In this document: piece by piece, positions 9,341 to 18,252 of the stretch
Position numbering within the stretch: position 1 is the first letter of the stretch
How the letters are laid out: every line of letters starts with the position of its first letter
NCBI GenBank assembly: GCA_900540985.1
Contig: UQIC01000005.1
Location: 23,183 to 87,182, forward strand
Reading direction: 5' to 3'
Source of the DNA: an uncultured Collinsella sp.
GTDB taxonomy: Bacteria; Actinomycetota; Coriobacteriia; Coriobacteriales; Coriobacteriaceae
Length of the DNA: 64,000 nucleotides
Made by a program: the position numbers and the translations under genes
Notes under the pieces: generated by a model
The model's input: the letters and a program-made list of their open reading frames with translations, nothing else
Told to the model about the DNA's origin: nothing
Databases searched by the model: none

Positions 9341-10724
9341 AGAGTTCCACACTTTCGGCGCCGTTGATGGTTAGGTTTCGCTCGTAGAAGGCGGTGAGGG
9401 CGCGGATGGCGTACATCACGTCGCGTACGCCGCCGGTCTCGTAGCTTGAGTGCATGGCCAGCTGCGGCAGGCCCACGTCCACGGCATGCATGCTCGCCTG
9501 CATGTTCGACAGGTTGCCGAGCGTGGAGCCGCCGGCCATATCGCTCTTGTTGGCGAAGGCCTGCGTGGGCACGTCGGCGTCATCGCAAATGGCCTGGAAC
9601 ACCGCGCGGCTAAAGGCATCGGTGCAATAGTGCTGGTTGGCGGCCTCCTTGATGACAATACCGCCGTTGAGCACCACCTGGTTGCGGGCGTCACACTTCT
9701 CGGCATGATTGGGATGCACGGCATGTGCGTTGTCGCAGCTCACGAGCATCGAGGCGGCAAGTGCGCGGTAGTACGATTCGTCGTCAAAGCCCAGCGAGCC
9801 GTTAATGCGGCGTAGCGCATCGGCCAAGAAAGTCGACATAGCACCCTGCTTGGTCTCGGAGCCAACCTCCTCGTTATCAAAGCAGCAGAAAACCGAAACG
9901 TCGTGCGCATTCTCGGCACCCAAAAATGCCTGCAGCGAGGTATAGGCGCAGGCCAGGTCGTCAAGTTTGGGCGTCGAGATAAACTCGTCGGCCCAACCCC
10001 AAATGCGCGCATCCTGACGATTGACCAGGAACAGATCGCGGCCCAAAATTTGCTCGGGCTCAACGTCCAGCTCATCGGCAATCAGAGCGTCAAAATCTCC
10101 CTGCTTGAGTTCACCGGCGCTGATGAGCGGGCACAGGTCAACGGCTCGGTTGGGAGCAAAGCTCTCGTTAACGCCACGGTTCATATGGATGGCAAGGCTC
10201 GGAATAATGGCAACCTCGCGCTCGGTGGCAAGCAGGCGGCTCTCAATACGCTCGCCTTCGCGCACCAGTACGCGGCCCGCGAGCGCCAGCGGGCGGTCGA
10301 ACCAGGTGTAGTCGATCATGCCGCCGTATGCCTCGGTGTTCAGGCGCAGCGTCTCGCCCGCGCCGTCAAGCTCGGGCACAGCCTTGACCTTAAACGTCGG
10401 CGAGTCACTGTGCGACGCCGTCAGCTGAAAATGGTAGTCGCCGGCAACGCCGTCCTCGCCCCACGTAGCAGCCAGGTCCTCGCCCACCTTAAAGGCAACG
10501 ACGCTCGAGGTGTTGCGCTGCGTGTAATAACGCCCGCCCGGCTCGATGTCCCATGCCGCGTTCTCGGGCAGGTAGGTAAAGCCCGCCTCGTCGAGCTCGG
10601 CCATAATGGTCGCCGCCGTATGGAACATGCTGGGGCATGCCTCGATAAAGTCAATAAGGTCGTTGGCGGCCTCGATATCGTCAGCCGTCACGTGCGCGCG
10701 CTCGGGCGTTTCCTGATCCGTCAT
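9339..10724 (-). CDS. M18 family metallo-aminopeptidase
   Basis: Cytoplasmic dizinc aminopeptidase, 461 aa, of the aspartyl-aminopeptidase-like M18 family. Recognisable are the metal His in LTASHSDSPTF, the Asp in WADEFISTPKLDDL, the Glu pair in CFDNEEVGSETKQGA and the C-terminal His in LAMHSSYE. Start at MTDQETPER because GAAAGGGGAGAG directly precedes it; in-frame ATGs up to 10835 lack a ribosome site. Likely role: peptide turnover, preferring acidic N-termini by family analogy. Confidence 0.92.
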   Translation of the reverse strand: MTDQETPERAHVTADDIEAANDLIDFIEACPSMFHTAATIMAELDEAGFTYLPENAAWDIEPGGRYYTQRNTSSVVAFKVGEDLAATWGEDGVAGDYHFQLTASHSDSPTFKVKAVPELDGAGETLRLNTEAYGGMIDYTWFDRPLALAGRVLVREGERIESRLLATEREVAIIPSLAIHMNRGVNESFAPNRAVDLCPLISAGELKQGDFDALIADELDVEPEQILGRDLFLVNRQDARIWGWADEFISTPKLDDLACAYTSLQAFLGAENAHDVSVFCCFDNEEVGSETKQGAMSTFLADALRRINGSLGFDDESYYRALAASMLVSCDNAHAVHPNHAEKCDARNQVVLNGGIVIKEAANQHYCTDAFSRAVFQAICDDADVPTQAFANKSDMAGGSTLGNLSNMQASMHAVDVGLPQLAMHSSYETGGVRDVMYAIRALTAFYERNLTINGAESVEL

Positions 10725-10885
10725 GCTCTCCCCTTTCGCTGGGTTGATGGTCCCCTCCAGCATACCCCGCCACGCCAGCGCTGCACTCTTCATTCCGTGT
10801 TTAATCCCGCACCGCTCACCAAGTTGAGCCATCATGCCCGTGCACCTTTTGCGACAATTATGCTAACAGGACGAGAGGAGCCGTC

Positions 10886-11971
10886 ATGAAGCCACGTAAC
10901 ATTGCCATCGCCTGCGGTGTCGCGGGAGTCGCCGTCGGCCTTGCCGCTGCCACCGGTATCGTTTATCACAAGCAAATCAAGTCCGCCGCGTCGCTCAAAC
11001 GCTTGACCGGCTACGCGGATGGCTATGACCTGTACGCAATCGACATCGCCTACGACTACGATCTTGATCGCATCATCGCCGCTGGCGTGCGCGACGACCA
11101 GGCCTACATCGATGCCGTGGTGGCGCAGGTGCTGCCCGGTGTGCCGGTACATGTCCAGGCGCCCCAGTTTGCCTGCAGCGCTTTTGTCGCCGTAGATGCC
11201 GAAGGCCGCGTGCGCACCGGTCGCAATTACGACTTTAAGGACGACACCTCGGCGCTGCTGGTGCGCAATCACCCACGCGGCGGCTATGCCTCCATCGGGT
11301 TTGCCGCCCTTAACAACCTGGGCGATAACACTCCGCTTGACTCCGTCGCCGGACGCGCCGCCGCACTCATGGGCCCGTTTGCCCAGCTCGACGGTGTTAA
11401 CGAATGCAGCGTGTCCATTGCCGTACTCACCCTGGACTCCAAGCCCTGTGACCAGGACACGCAGCGCCCCGTCATCAACACTTCGCTCGCCATCCGTCTG
11501 GTGCTCGACCGCGCGGCTACCACGCAAGAGGCAGTCGACCTGCTTTCCGCCTACGACATGCACGCCATGGCAGGACGCGATTACCACTTCTTTATCAACG
11601 ACGCCGCCGGTGACGCGCGCGTAGTAGAGTGGGATCCGCGCGATCCGGACCGCGCTTTCAAAGCGACCCCTGTTCGCCAGGTCACGAACTTCTACGCCTG
11701 CTATGGCGACGAAGTGCTGCCCAACCAAAAGAATGGCGAGCTGGGCCATGGTAAAGAGCGCGCCGTCGCAATCGCCGATGTCCTTGACGCCCATGTCGGC
11801 GCCCAAGACGAGGCAGTCGCTTGGAAGGCCCTACGCGCTGCGGCGCAAAAGCCCAATCCGGAAGACATCACCAGCAATACGCAATGGTCGGTCGTCTTTG
11901 ACAATACCGAGCCCGCTGCCGCCATCACGCTGCGCCGCCACTGGGGCAACGTCGATGCCTTCGCACTGTAA
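10886..11971 (+). CDS. Linear amide C-N hydrolase (choloylglycine/penicillin V acylase-type Ntn hydrolase)
   Basis: Ntn-fold amidase of the bile-salt-hydrolase/penicillin-V-acylase superfamily. The 361-aa protein starts with a basic then hydrophobic signal or anchor (residues 1-27). The probable nucleophile is Cys97 in QFACSAFV, followed by GRNYDF, the counterpart of the Arg-Asp segment in BSH. Ntn hydrolases need the Cys at a free N-terminus, so removal of about 96 residues would be required, unlike cytosolic BSH where Cys2 follows Met. The substrate cannot be assigned; bile-salt activity should not be assumed. Confidence 0.8.
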   Translation: MKPRNIAIACGVAGVAVGLAAATGIVYHKQIKSAASLKRLTGYADGYDLYAIDIAYDYDLDRIIAAGVRDDQAYIDAVVAQVLPGVPVHVQAPQFACSAFVAVDAEGRVRTGRNYDFKDDTSALLVRNHPRGGYASIGFAALNNLGDNTPLDSVAGRAAALMGPFAQLDGVNECSVSIAVLTLDSKPCDQDTQRPVINTSLAIRLVLDRAATTQEAVDLLSAYDMHAMAGRDYHFFINDAAGDARVVEWDPRDPDRAFKATPVRQVTNFYACYGDEVLPNQKNGELGHGKERAVAIADVLDAHVGAQDEAVAWKALRAAAQKPNPEDITSNTQWSVVFDNTEPAAAITLRRHWGNVDAFAL

Positions 11972-12039
11972 GGAGCCAGGCCCGTCGACCTTACGTTCCC
12001 TGACGTTGCTTACATTTCCATACGCTTGAGCTAACACGT

Positions 12040-12072
12040 TTTACCCCCGTATCAACAGTGTGCGGGGGTAAA
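12040..12072. promoter_or_regulatory. 10-bp perfect inverted repeat upstream of pfkA
   Basis: TTTACCCCCG pairs with CGGGGGTAAA (12063-12072) around 13 nt, about 40 nt before the pfkA start. It has no clear U-tract and sits just upstream of a TATAAC-like -10 (about 12085). It could be an operator or the end of the preceding transcript. Confidence 0.5.
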
Positions 12073-12110
12073 CTTATGCGCATGTTATAACTTGCCCGGA
12101 AGGATTCATC

Positions 12111-13190
12111 ATGCTTAGGATCGGTCTTCTTACCAGTGGCGGCGACTGCCAGGCGCTCAACGCCACCATGCGCGGCATCGTCAAAACGCTTATGACCAAT
12201 AGCGAAGAACCTATCGAGATCTATGGTTTTGAGGACGGCTACCAGGGCCTTATCTACAGCAGGTTCCGCGTCATGTCGCCCGCCGATTTTAGCGGCATCC
12301 TCACCCGCGGCGGCACCATCCTGGGCACGAGCCGCACGCCGTTCAAGCGCCTGGATATCCCCGAGGCCGATGGCGTCGAGAAGGTGCCGGCGATGGTCCA
12401 CACCTATCATAAGCTGCAGCTCGACTGCCTGTTTATGCTGGGCGGCAACGGCTCCACCAAGACCGCCAACCGCCTGCGCGAAGAGGGCCTCAACGTTATC
12501 GCCCTGCCCAAGACCATCGATAACGACACCTGGGGCACCGAGCTGACATTTGGCTTTACGAGCGCCATCGACGTCGCCACCAAGTGCATCGACGACATCC
12601 ACACCACCGCGTCGAGTCACGGGCGCGTGTTCGTTATCGAGATCATGGGCCACAAGGTTGGCTGGATCCCGCTGTACGCCGGCGTCGCAGGCGGTGCGGA
12701 TGTCATCTTGATTCCCGAGATCCCCTACGACATGGATAACGTCATCAAGACCATCGAGCATCGCATGGAGACCGGCAGCCGCTTTACCATCGTGGCCGTC
12801 GCCGAGGGCGCCATCTCCAAGGAGGACGCGGCGCTGTCCAAGAAGGAGTACAAGAAGAAGCTCGCCGAGCGCACGAGCCCGTCAATTGTCTACGACATCG
12901 CCAAGGAGATCGAGGCCAAGACCGGTCGCGAGACCCGCGTCGCCATCCCCGGCCACACGCAGCGCGGCGGCCAGCCCGACGCCCAGGACCGCATCTTTGC
13001 GACCCAGTGCGGCGTCGAGGCGGCACTGGGCTGCCTGCGTGGCGAGTTTGGCTACATGATCGCCCTGCGTGACGGCAAGATGTGCCACATGCCGCTCGAG
13101 GAGGTCGCCGGCAAGCTCAAGTATGTCGACCCCCAGAGCGATCTGGTACGCGAGGCCAAGGCATTGGGCATCAGCTTCGGCGACGAATAG
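12111..13190 (+). CDS. pfkA: 6-phosphofructokinase
   Basis: Phosphorylates fructose 6-phosphate to the 1,6-bisphosphate, the committed glycolytic step. The 359-aa protein shows SGGDCQALNA (9-18), the catalytic loop PKTIDND (133-139) and the MGHKVGW and GHTQRGG segments. Oddity: the nucleotide/Mg site reads GGNGS at 111-115, with Asn where ATP-type enzymes usually have GGDGS. The following Gly favours ATP over pyrophosphate by the usual rule, but the Asp to Asn change makes donor choice uncertain. Good GGAAGG ribosome site; a family A element follows. Confidence 0.92.
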   Translation: MLRIGLLTSGGDCQALNATMRGIVKTLMTNSEEPIEIYGFEDGYQGLIYSRFRVMSPADFSGILTRGGTILGTSRTPFKRLDIPEADGVEKVPAMVHTYHKLQLDCLFMLGGNGSTKTANRLREEGLNVIALPKTIDNDTWGTELTFGFTSAIDVATKCIDDIHTTASSHGRVFVIEIMGHKVGWIPLYAGVAGGADVILIPEIPYDMDNVIKTIEHRMETGSRFTIVAVAEGAISKEDAALSKKEYKKKLAERTSPSIVYDIAKEIEAKTGRETRVAIPGHTQRGGQPDAQDRIFATQCGVEAALGCLRGEFGYMIALRDGKMCHMPLEEVAGKLKYVDPQSDLVREAKALGISFGDE

Positions 13191-13213
13191 CCTCGGCTGT
13201 AACCGCCCCCATC

Positions 13214-13334
13214 GGAGGCCCCAGGGCTTACCTCCCAAATCGTCCTCGGACATGTCAGGACCCCGCCGTGCGCTTCGCGCGGCGGGGTCCTTCCGCCCTG
13301 CGGAAAGATTTGGGAGGTAAGCCCTGGGGCCTCC
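13214..13334. repeat. Family A long structured hairpin, copy 1 (reverse orientation)
   Basis: Perfect 27-bp outer arms (13214-13240/13308-13334) enclose an 11-bp GC-rich inner stem (13257-13267/13281-13291). On the minus strand the joints read TTTCCGCA, then GGGC, and on the other side ACAT, GTCC, GAGGACG. These are the family A internal loop and its 4-bp helix (one G-T pair). It lies downstream of pfkA. Confidence 0.92.
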
Positions 13335-13396
13335 TGCGGTAACTAGGGAGGCCGAGGCTATTTGTCTTCTTGCTGCGGGTGCCTGGTCTGAAATTA

Positions 13397-13462
13397 AGTT
13401 GCGGTGAAATAGTTCCTGTTTGGGCTCAAATAGCTGAATCTAGGAACTATTCCACCGCAACT
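13397..13462. repeat. Family C hairpin, copy 2
   Basis: Arms AGTTGCGGTGAAATAGTTCC and GGAACTATTCCACCGCAACT pair with a single A-C mismatch, with an apical GCT/AGC subhairpin. 66 nt. It shares the 13.2-13.6 kb intergenic stretch with family A copy 1. Confidence 0.9.
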
Positions 13463-13524
13463 TTTGACGCGGGCTCTTAACTGTTGCGCGCACTGACATT
13501 TGTCACATAATTGCTGGTCATGAT

Positions 13525-13595
13525 GGTTGCTACCGGTAGTTGCGGTAGGGTTGGGGCAGATTCTAACTAGAAATGGTGGTCGCTACCGGTTGTTC
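13525..13595. promoter_or_regulatory. Paired GCTACCGGT sites upstream of XRE sensor gene
   Basis: GGTTGCTACCGGTAGTTG (13525-13542) and GGTCGCTACCGGTTGTTC (13578-13595) are near-copies 53 bp apart, each centred on the palindrome ACCGGT. They lie 50-120 bp before the XRE gene and may be its autoregulatory operators. Inference from position and repetition only. Confidence 0.45.
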
Positions 13596-13645
13596 TCGGC
13601 ATACTCGGCTCATTCGATTACGGTCACCATATGAAAGGAACTGTC

Positions 13646-14584
13646 ATGGATCTTACGATGGCGCAGCGGCTCGTTAATCGCCGCAAGGCTGCCGGGCTTT
13701 CTCAGGAGGCGCTTGCCGCCCAGCTGGGTGTAAGCCGCCAGGCTGTCAGTAAATGGGAGCGCAGCGAATCCTCGCCCGATACCGATAACCTTATTGCGCT
13801 CGCCGCGCTGTATGGTGTGTCGCTGGATGAGCTGTTGTATGGGGAGGCGGTGGATAGCACTGACGACTCGCAGGCTGATGATGAGGCACAAGACAGCGAC
13901 GCCGGCACCAAATCTTCAGATAAGGCTGAAGAGGCTGAGGCTTCTACTGAGCACGCTGATTGCAGCGATAAGCCACTTGTCGATATTTCCCTTGCGCGCG
14001 GCATCCACGTTATTGATCCCAACAAAGGCGAAGAGGTTCATGTTGGCTGGAATGGCATCCATGTGGCTAACGAGCGCAAGGGTGAAGAGGTCCATGTGGG
14101 GCCGGGCGGATTGCATATCGATACGCTTGAGGACGATGGACATAGTGTGCATACCAATGACGACGGCACCGTCACCATCGACGGCGAGACGTTTTCCAGC
14201 TGGAAGGAAGCACACGACAAGCTCGACCATCATGGCAAGCATTTCCACACCAAGGTCGGATGTACATGGAACAAATTCCCCTTCCCCGCGCTTGTCGCCC
14301 TCGCCTATCTGGTGCTCGGCATTGTCTACGGCACATGGGCTACGGGACTCTTCCTCGTCTTTCTGATTCCCGTCTATTACGCGCTTGGCGACTTTATCGA
14401 CCAACGCCACTTATCTAAGCTGATCGATGTCGTCTATTCAGTCAGTGCCGAGGCATGGTTCCTCTACATGTGGCTCTGCCTGGGGCAACCCCATCCCGCC
14501 TGGGTAATCCTCATCACCATCCCGGTCGTAAAAGCACTCATGCGTTGGTGCCGTAAACAATGGAAGCATCGCAAACAGGCCTAA
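13646..14584 (+). CDS. XRE-family regulator with GEEVHVG repeats and C-terminal membrane domain
   Basis: Likely membrane-tethered DNA-binding sensor. In the 312 aa: HTH_3 domain at about 5-60 (AGLSQEALAAQLGVSRQAVSKWE); acidic linker 65-110; a region with two tandem units of pattern GIHV-x-x-x-x-KGEEVHVG and a third related GLHID unit (about 115-160); a DGETFSSWKEAHDKLDHHGKHFHT segment rich in His; then about four hydrophobic helices (205-300). Start MDLTMAQRL chosen for the GAAAGGAA 5 nt upstream. The signal sensed and the targets are unknown. Confidence 0.8.
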   Translation: MDLTMAQRLVNRRKAAGLSQEALAAQLGVSRQAVSKWERSESSPDTDNLIALAALYGVSLDELLYGEAVDSTDDSQADDEAQDSDAGTKSSDKAEEAEASTEHADCSDKPLVDISLARGIHVIDPNKGEEVHVGWNGIHVANERKGEEVHVGPGGLHIDTLEDDGHSVHTNDDGTVTIDGETFSSWKEAHDKLDHHGKHFHTKVGCTWNKFPFPALVALAYLVLGIVYGTWATGLFLVFLIPVYYALGDFIDQRHLSKLIDVVYSVSAEAWFLYMWLCLGQPHPAWVILITIPVVKALMRWCRKQWKHRKQA

Positions 14585-14639
14585 ACCGCCCTAACCCGCC
14601 AGCAACACCCAACTAGTACTCCCCCGCCCATCCCTCCTA

Positions 14640-14706
14640 AGTTGCGGTGATATAGTTCCGGTTTTAGCCTTGAGTAGTCGAGTTTAGGAACTATTCCACC
14701 GCAACT
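14640..14706. repeat. Family C hairpin, copy 3
   Basis: Arms AGTTGCGGTGATATAGTTCC and GGAACTATTCCACCGCAACT pair with two adjacent mismatches, with an apical CTTGA/TCGAG stem. 67 nt. It lies directly downstream of the XRE sensor gene. Confidence 0.9.
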
Positions 14707-14769
14707 TACGAATGATCGGAGCGGCTACAGCACAAGCGTCGGCGTTCGTTTGATGGTCCGCCACGAAAA

Positions 14770-14909
14770 GGGCCCATCTACTACGTTTAACTCGAAGAGG
14801 CCAACCATAACCGCATTTTTCGAAAAGCGACAGGCCTTCTACCTGCGGTTTTATTTTTCGTTTTCCCGGCATGGTTGAGGGTATCCAATTAAACGTAGTA
14901 GATAGGCCC
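14770..14909. repeat. Long inverted repeat with nested stems
   Basis: Outer arms of 21 bp with one mismatch (14770-14790/14889-14909, core CTACTACGTTTAA), then AACCAT/ATGGTT (14803-14808/14871-14876) and AACCGCA/TGCGGTT (14809-14815/14844-14850). The centre carries CTACCTGCGGTTTTAT, close to the centre of the element at 51194. The rest of the 14585-15037 intergenic stretch shows nothing else I can name. Confidence 0.75.
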
Positions 14910-15037
14910 GTTTTGTGGCATACGACCCATTCAAGCCCAATCTCGGAGGCTAAAGAGAGCCTCTCATCCACGCCTGCGAGCGAAAACCAAATAGAATGAA
15001 AGGCAAATGGAAAGCCCGTTTGACGAGCGGAGGACAT

Positions 15038-15358
15038 ATGCGCGACGTAGCCGAAAGCGACTGGAAGCTGTTTAAGAAAATGCTTCCTCAATGGCAAGAA
15101 CGTTATATGGAAAAGCTCATCGGTCAGTACGTTGAGATGCTGAACGGCGACAGCGAAGCGTCCAGTAGATTTTGGGCACTAGAAGAGCGCCTCAATAGAG
15201 ACAAGCTGTCCTCAGGCGTAATTGCAAACGACATTCGCCGCAGCACTATGCACCGCGAGATAGCCAATTTGCTTATCGACAGCGTGATCACCCTTGACGA
15301 CCTTGACGGTTTTACCGAGGACATTAAGAGCTATGCGCAACACTGGATTGGCCAGTAA
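15038..15358 (+). CDS. Conserved small helical protein of unknown function
   Basis: 106 aa, predicted almost wholly helical, no signal or membrane segment. It opens MRDVAESDWKLFKKMLPQWQ and ends in a DDLDGFTEDIKSYAQHW segment. Such short proteins occur widely in gut Firmicutes and Actinobacteria, sometimes mislabelled as transporters; I assign no function. The ATG at 15038 has GCGGAGGA just upstream; the in-frame ATG at 14996 does not. Confidence 0.7.
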   Translation: MRDVAESDWKLFKKMLPQWQERYMEKLIGQYVEMLNGDSEASSRFWALEERLNRDKLSSGVIANDIRRSTMHREIANLLIDSVITLDDLDGFTEDIKSYAQHWIGQ

Positions 15359-15428
15359 GAGCACTGGACGACAAACATCCCCAGCAAAACGAGGCAAACG
15401 CCGGACCACCTAATGGTTGTCCGGCGTT

Positions 15429-15474
15429 TGCCCAGATAAAACCTGCCAAAATAAACCTGTCCCTTTTTGGCAGG
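15429..15474. repeat. Family D hairpin, copy 3
   Basis: GCCCAGATAAA flank, then ACCTGCCAAAA (15441-15451), loop with AACCTGTCCC, and TTTTGGCAGG (15465-15474). The hairpin ends exactly where the stop codon of the minus-strand permease gene begins. Confidence 0.9.
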
Positions 15475-18252
15475 CTACTCGGCGCTCTTGAGGGCGCCGA
15501 CCATGTCAATCTTATTGAGAGTTCGGTTGGTGGCGAGGTTGACGATGATCGTAAAGCCGAAGGAAAGCACCACGGCAAGCACGTAGCTCAGCGGCTCGAC
15601 TTCGACGTCAAAGTACAGCGACGGCATCTGCAGGATGTACGTAAAGCTCTCGGCAAGCAGGCCACCCAGCGGCACGCCCAGCGCGGTGCCAATCGCCGTG
15701 AGGATCAGCGTCTCCTTGTTGACGTAGTGGTGCACCTCGCCACGACGGAAGCCCAGCACCTTGATGGTCGCCAGCTCGCGCTCGCGCTCGGAGATATTCG
15801 TGTTGGACAGCGTAAACACCACCACAAACGACAGACACGCCGCCATAAAGGTCACGAGCACCACGACGGAATTGATGATAGTGAAGTTCGCCTCGTAGTT
15901 CTGCCAATGTTCGGCCGTGCTCGAAATCGAAAGCCAACCGTCGCTCTTAAGCTTCTTGCTAAACGCAATCTGGTCGGCCGACGAACCCTTGAGCAACACA
16001 AAGATGCCATTGAGGCGAACGCTGCGCCCAAACGCGCGCTCATAGGTGCCCTGCGTCATATAAAGCGTATTGCCCAGATAGTTGAGCGAGATGTCGCTAA
16101 CCTTGACCTTGGCAACATTGAGCGAAGAATCCTGGACATGTGCCGTATCGCCCGGCTGAATCCCCAGCACCAACTGTGAACTCTTGCTCAGATACACATC
16201 TCCGTCGCGCAAAGATAGAGGCTCTTTGGACTCATCCTCGAGACGCACGTAGTCGTCCAGGTCGTTCGTGCGGTCATCGGGCACCACGATCAGCTGCACG
16301 GTCTCGCTCTTGCCGCCAAATGTAAAGGTGACGTTGTCGGTCATAATCGGCAGCGTCGAAGTCACGGTCACGTCGGAATCCTTGGCTGCGTTGCGCTCAT
16401 CCAATGCCGCGCACGTCTGTGAAAAATCGTCGGGATTGGCGACCGCCAGCAGGTCGTAGCGCGTGATATGCCCGTACTGCTTGGGCGAAAGCGCCACCGA
16501 CGTATCGCGGATGCCCATACCGCAGATCACAAGCGCCGTACAGCCCGCGATACCGAAGATGGTCATAAAGGCGCGCTTTTTGTAGCGGAATAGGTTGCGT
16601 GCAGCGACCTTGTTTAAGAAGCCCATGCGGCGCCAGATAAAGCCGATATGCTCGAGCAGAATGCGCGAGCCGGCGCGCGGGGCCTTGGGACGCATGAGCG
16701 AGGCTGGGGTCTCGGCCATCTCGTGGCGGCAGGCGATAATCGTAGCGCCCACCACGCCCACGGCAAACAGCGCCACCGACACGAGTGAAGACACGATATC
16801 GTACGAAAGCAGCATCTGGGGCAGCGAGTACATGTCGTCGAACACCGTAAACAAGAACAGTGGCAGGCCCACAAAGCCGATGATGTTGCCGAGCACGCCG
16901 CCGATCAGACATGCCCACAGCGCATAGTCCACGTATTTGGACAGGATGCGCTCGCGTGAATAGCCAAGCGCCTTGTACAGGCCAATAAGCGTGCGCTCCT
17001 CCTCGACCATGCGCGTGGCGGTGGTGAGGCTGATGAGCACGGCGACGATAAAGAAGATAAACGGGAACACCGTGGCGATGGCCTCGATCGAAGAACTGTC
17101 GCTCTCGACGCTCGAGTAGCTTGCGATGTTACCGCGGTCCTGAATGTACCAAGTGCATTCACCCAGATTGGAAAGCTCGGCGCGGGCATCGGCGAATTGC
17201 TGATCGGCGGCGGCGCGGCGCTGGTCCAACTCGGCCTGAGCTTGGACGCGCTCCTCGCTGCCCTCGGCCATGCGGTTGATGCTATCCTGCTCAATCCCAA
17301 AGAGCATGGCGGCCTGGCGCTCAGCCGCATCCAAGCTTGCCGGCGTGTCAACCGTCAGCTCCTGGACGCGCGCCTTTTCACGCTCCTCGCGAATCTTCTC
17401 GATATTGCCCTTGACCTCATTGATCTTTGCCGTGTAGGCATCCGAGTAGGAGTTGAGGCTCTTGGCTCCCTCGACGATCACGTGGACCGCGGAGTAGGAC
17501 GATGATGTCGCGGCATCCTCGCTCACATAGAACTTATAGTCCGCAGCCGAAGCGGCACGGAAGGCGTTGACTGTCGAGTCGGAGCTCACATCAGTGGGGT
17601 CGAGGACCTCGGCCGTAATGGTGTAATCGCCCGCGGCAAACTGATCCTTGGCACTTTGGTTGGACGAGCTCGCGTCATTGGCGGCAAAACTCACCGTATC
17701 GCCGAGCTTTTTGCCCGAAGCCTTCAGGAACTTCGAAGTTACCGCCACCTCATCGGCGCTCTCGGGCAAATCGCCGTTCACGAGCACTGGCTGATCGATG
17801 TTCTCCTTGGAGAGACTTTGCACGACCACGCGCTCGCGCGTTGTGCCCACGGCGGTGTAGGCGGTCTCGGTGTAGATACCCTCGGCCGTCTCGACGCCGT
17901 CGATCTCTTGGATAGCCGCGAGATCGTCGCGCGTAAGGCCACAGGTCGACTGCACGTTAATGTCATAGACATTCTGCTGATCAAAATAGGCGTCGACCGA
18001 ATCGCACAAATCCTCGCAGCCCGCCTTAAGGCCGCACATCACACTCACGCCGAGCGCGGTGATGACCACGATGGACAAGAAGCGCTTAAGACTGCCGCGG
18101 ATTGTGCGGTAGATGCCACGGCGAAATACCGTCGGCACCATATCGTTTGAGCTTTGGGCGGTACGGTAGGTCGCGAGCTCCCGGTCGCGACTCACGTGAT
18201 CCGTATCGTGATTTTGGCTGTTATGGCGATCTTGGTCCATGGGCGCTACCAC
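15475..18252 (-). CDS. FtsX-like ABC transporter permease, large (925 aa)
   Basis: Inner-membrane subunit of a MacB/LolC-type ABC system. One transmembrane helix near residue 65 is followed by a large extracytoplasmic region with a coiled-coil-like stretch rich in Glu, Arg and Ala (about 280-360). An FtsX core of three helices (about 395-520), a second periplasmic domain, and a C-terminal FtsX core (about 780-920) complete it. This 1+3+1+3 layout fits export, lipoprotein or cell-wall-hydrolase signalling rather than import. Start is GTG 18252 or ATG 18240; both overlap or abut the ATPase stop. Function not assignable. Confidence 0.85.
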   Translation of the reverse strand: MVAPMDQDRHNSQNHDTDHVSRDRELATYRTAQSSNDMVPTVFRRGIYRTIRGSLKRFLSIVVITALGVSVMCGLKAGCEDLCDSVDAYFDQQNVYDINVQSTCGLTRDDLAAIQEIDGVETAEGIYTETAYTAVGTTRERVVVQSLSKENIDQPVLVNGDLPESADEVAVTSKFLKASGKKLGDTVSFAANDASSSNQSAKDQFAAGDYTITAEVLDPTDVSSDSTVNAFRAASAADYKFYVSEDAATSSSYSAVHVIVEGAKSLNSYSDAYTAKINEVKGNIEKIREEREKARVQELTVDTPASLDAAERQAAMLFGIEQDSINRMAEGSEERVQAQAELDQRRAAADQQFADARAELSNLGECTWYIQDRGNIASYSSVESDSSSIEAIATVFPFIFFIVAVLISLTTATRMVEEERTLIGLYKALGYSRERILSKYVDYALWACLIGGVLGNIIGFVGLPLFLFTVFDDMYSLPQMLLSYDIVSSLVSVALFAVGVVGATIIACRHEMAETPASLMRPKAPRAGSRILLEHIGFIWRRMGFLNKVAARNLFRYKKRAFMTIFGIAGCTALVICGMGIRDTSVALSPKQYGHITRYDLLAVANPDDFSQTCAALDERNAAKDSDVTVTSTLPIMTDNVTFTFGGKSETVQLIVVPDDRTNDLDDYVRLEDESKEPLSLRDGDVYLSKSSQLVLGIQPGDTAHVQDSSLNVAKVKVSDISLNYLGNTLYMTQGTYERAFGRSVRLNGIFVLLKGSSADQIAFSKKLKSDGWLSISSTAEHWQNYEANFTIINSVVVLVTFMAACLSFVVVFTLSNTNISERERELATIKVLGFRRGEVHHYVNKETLILTAIGTALGVPLGGLLAESFTYILQMPSLYFDVEVEPLSYVLAVVLSFGFTIIVNLATNRTLNKIDMVGALKSAE

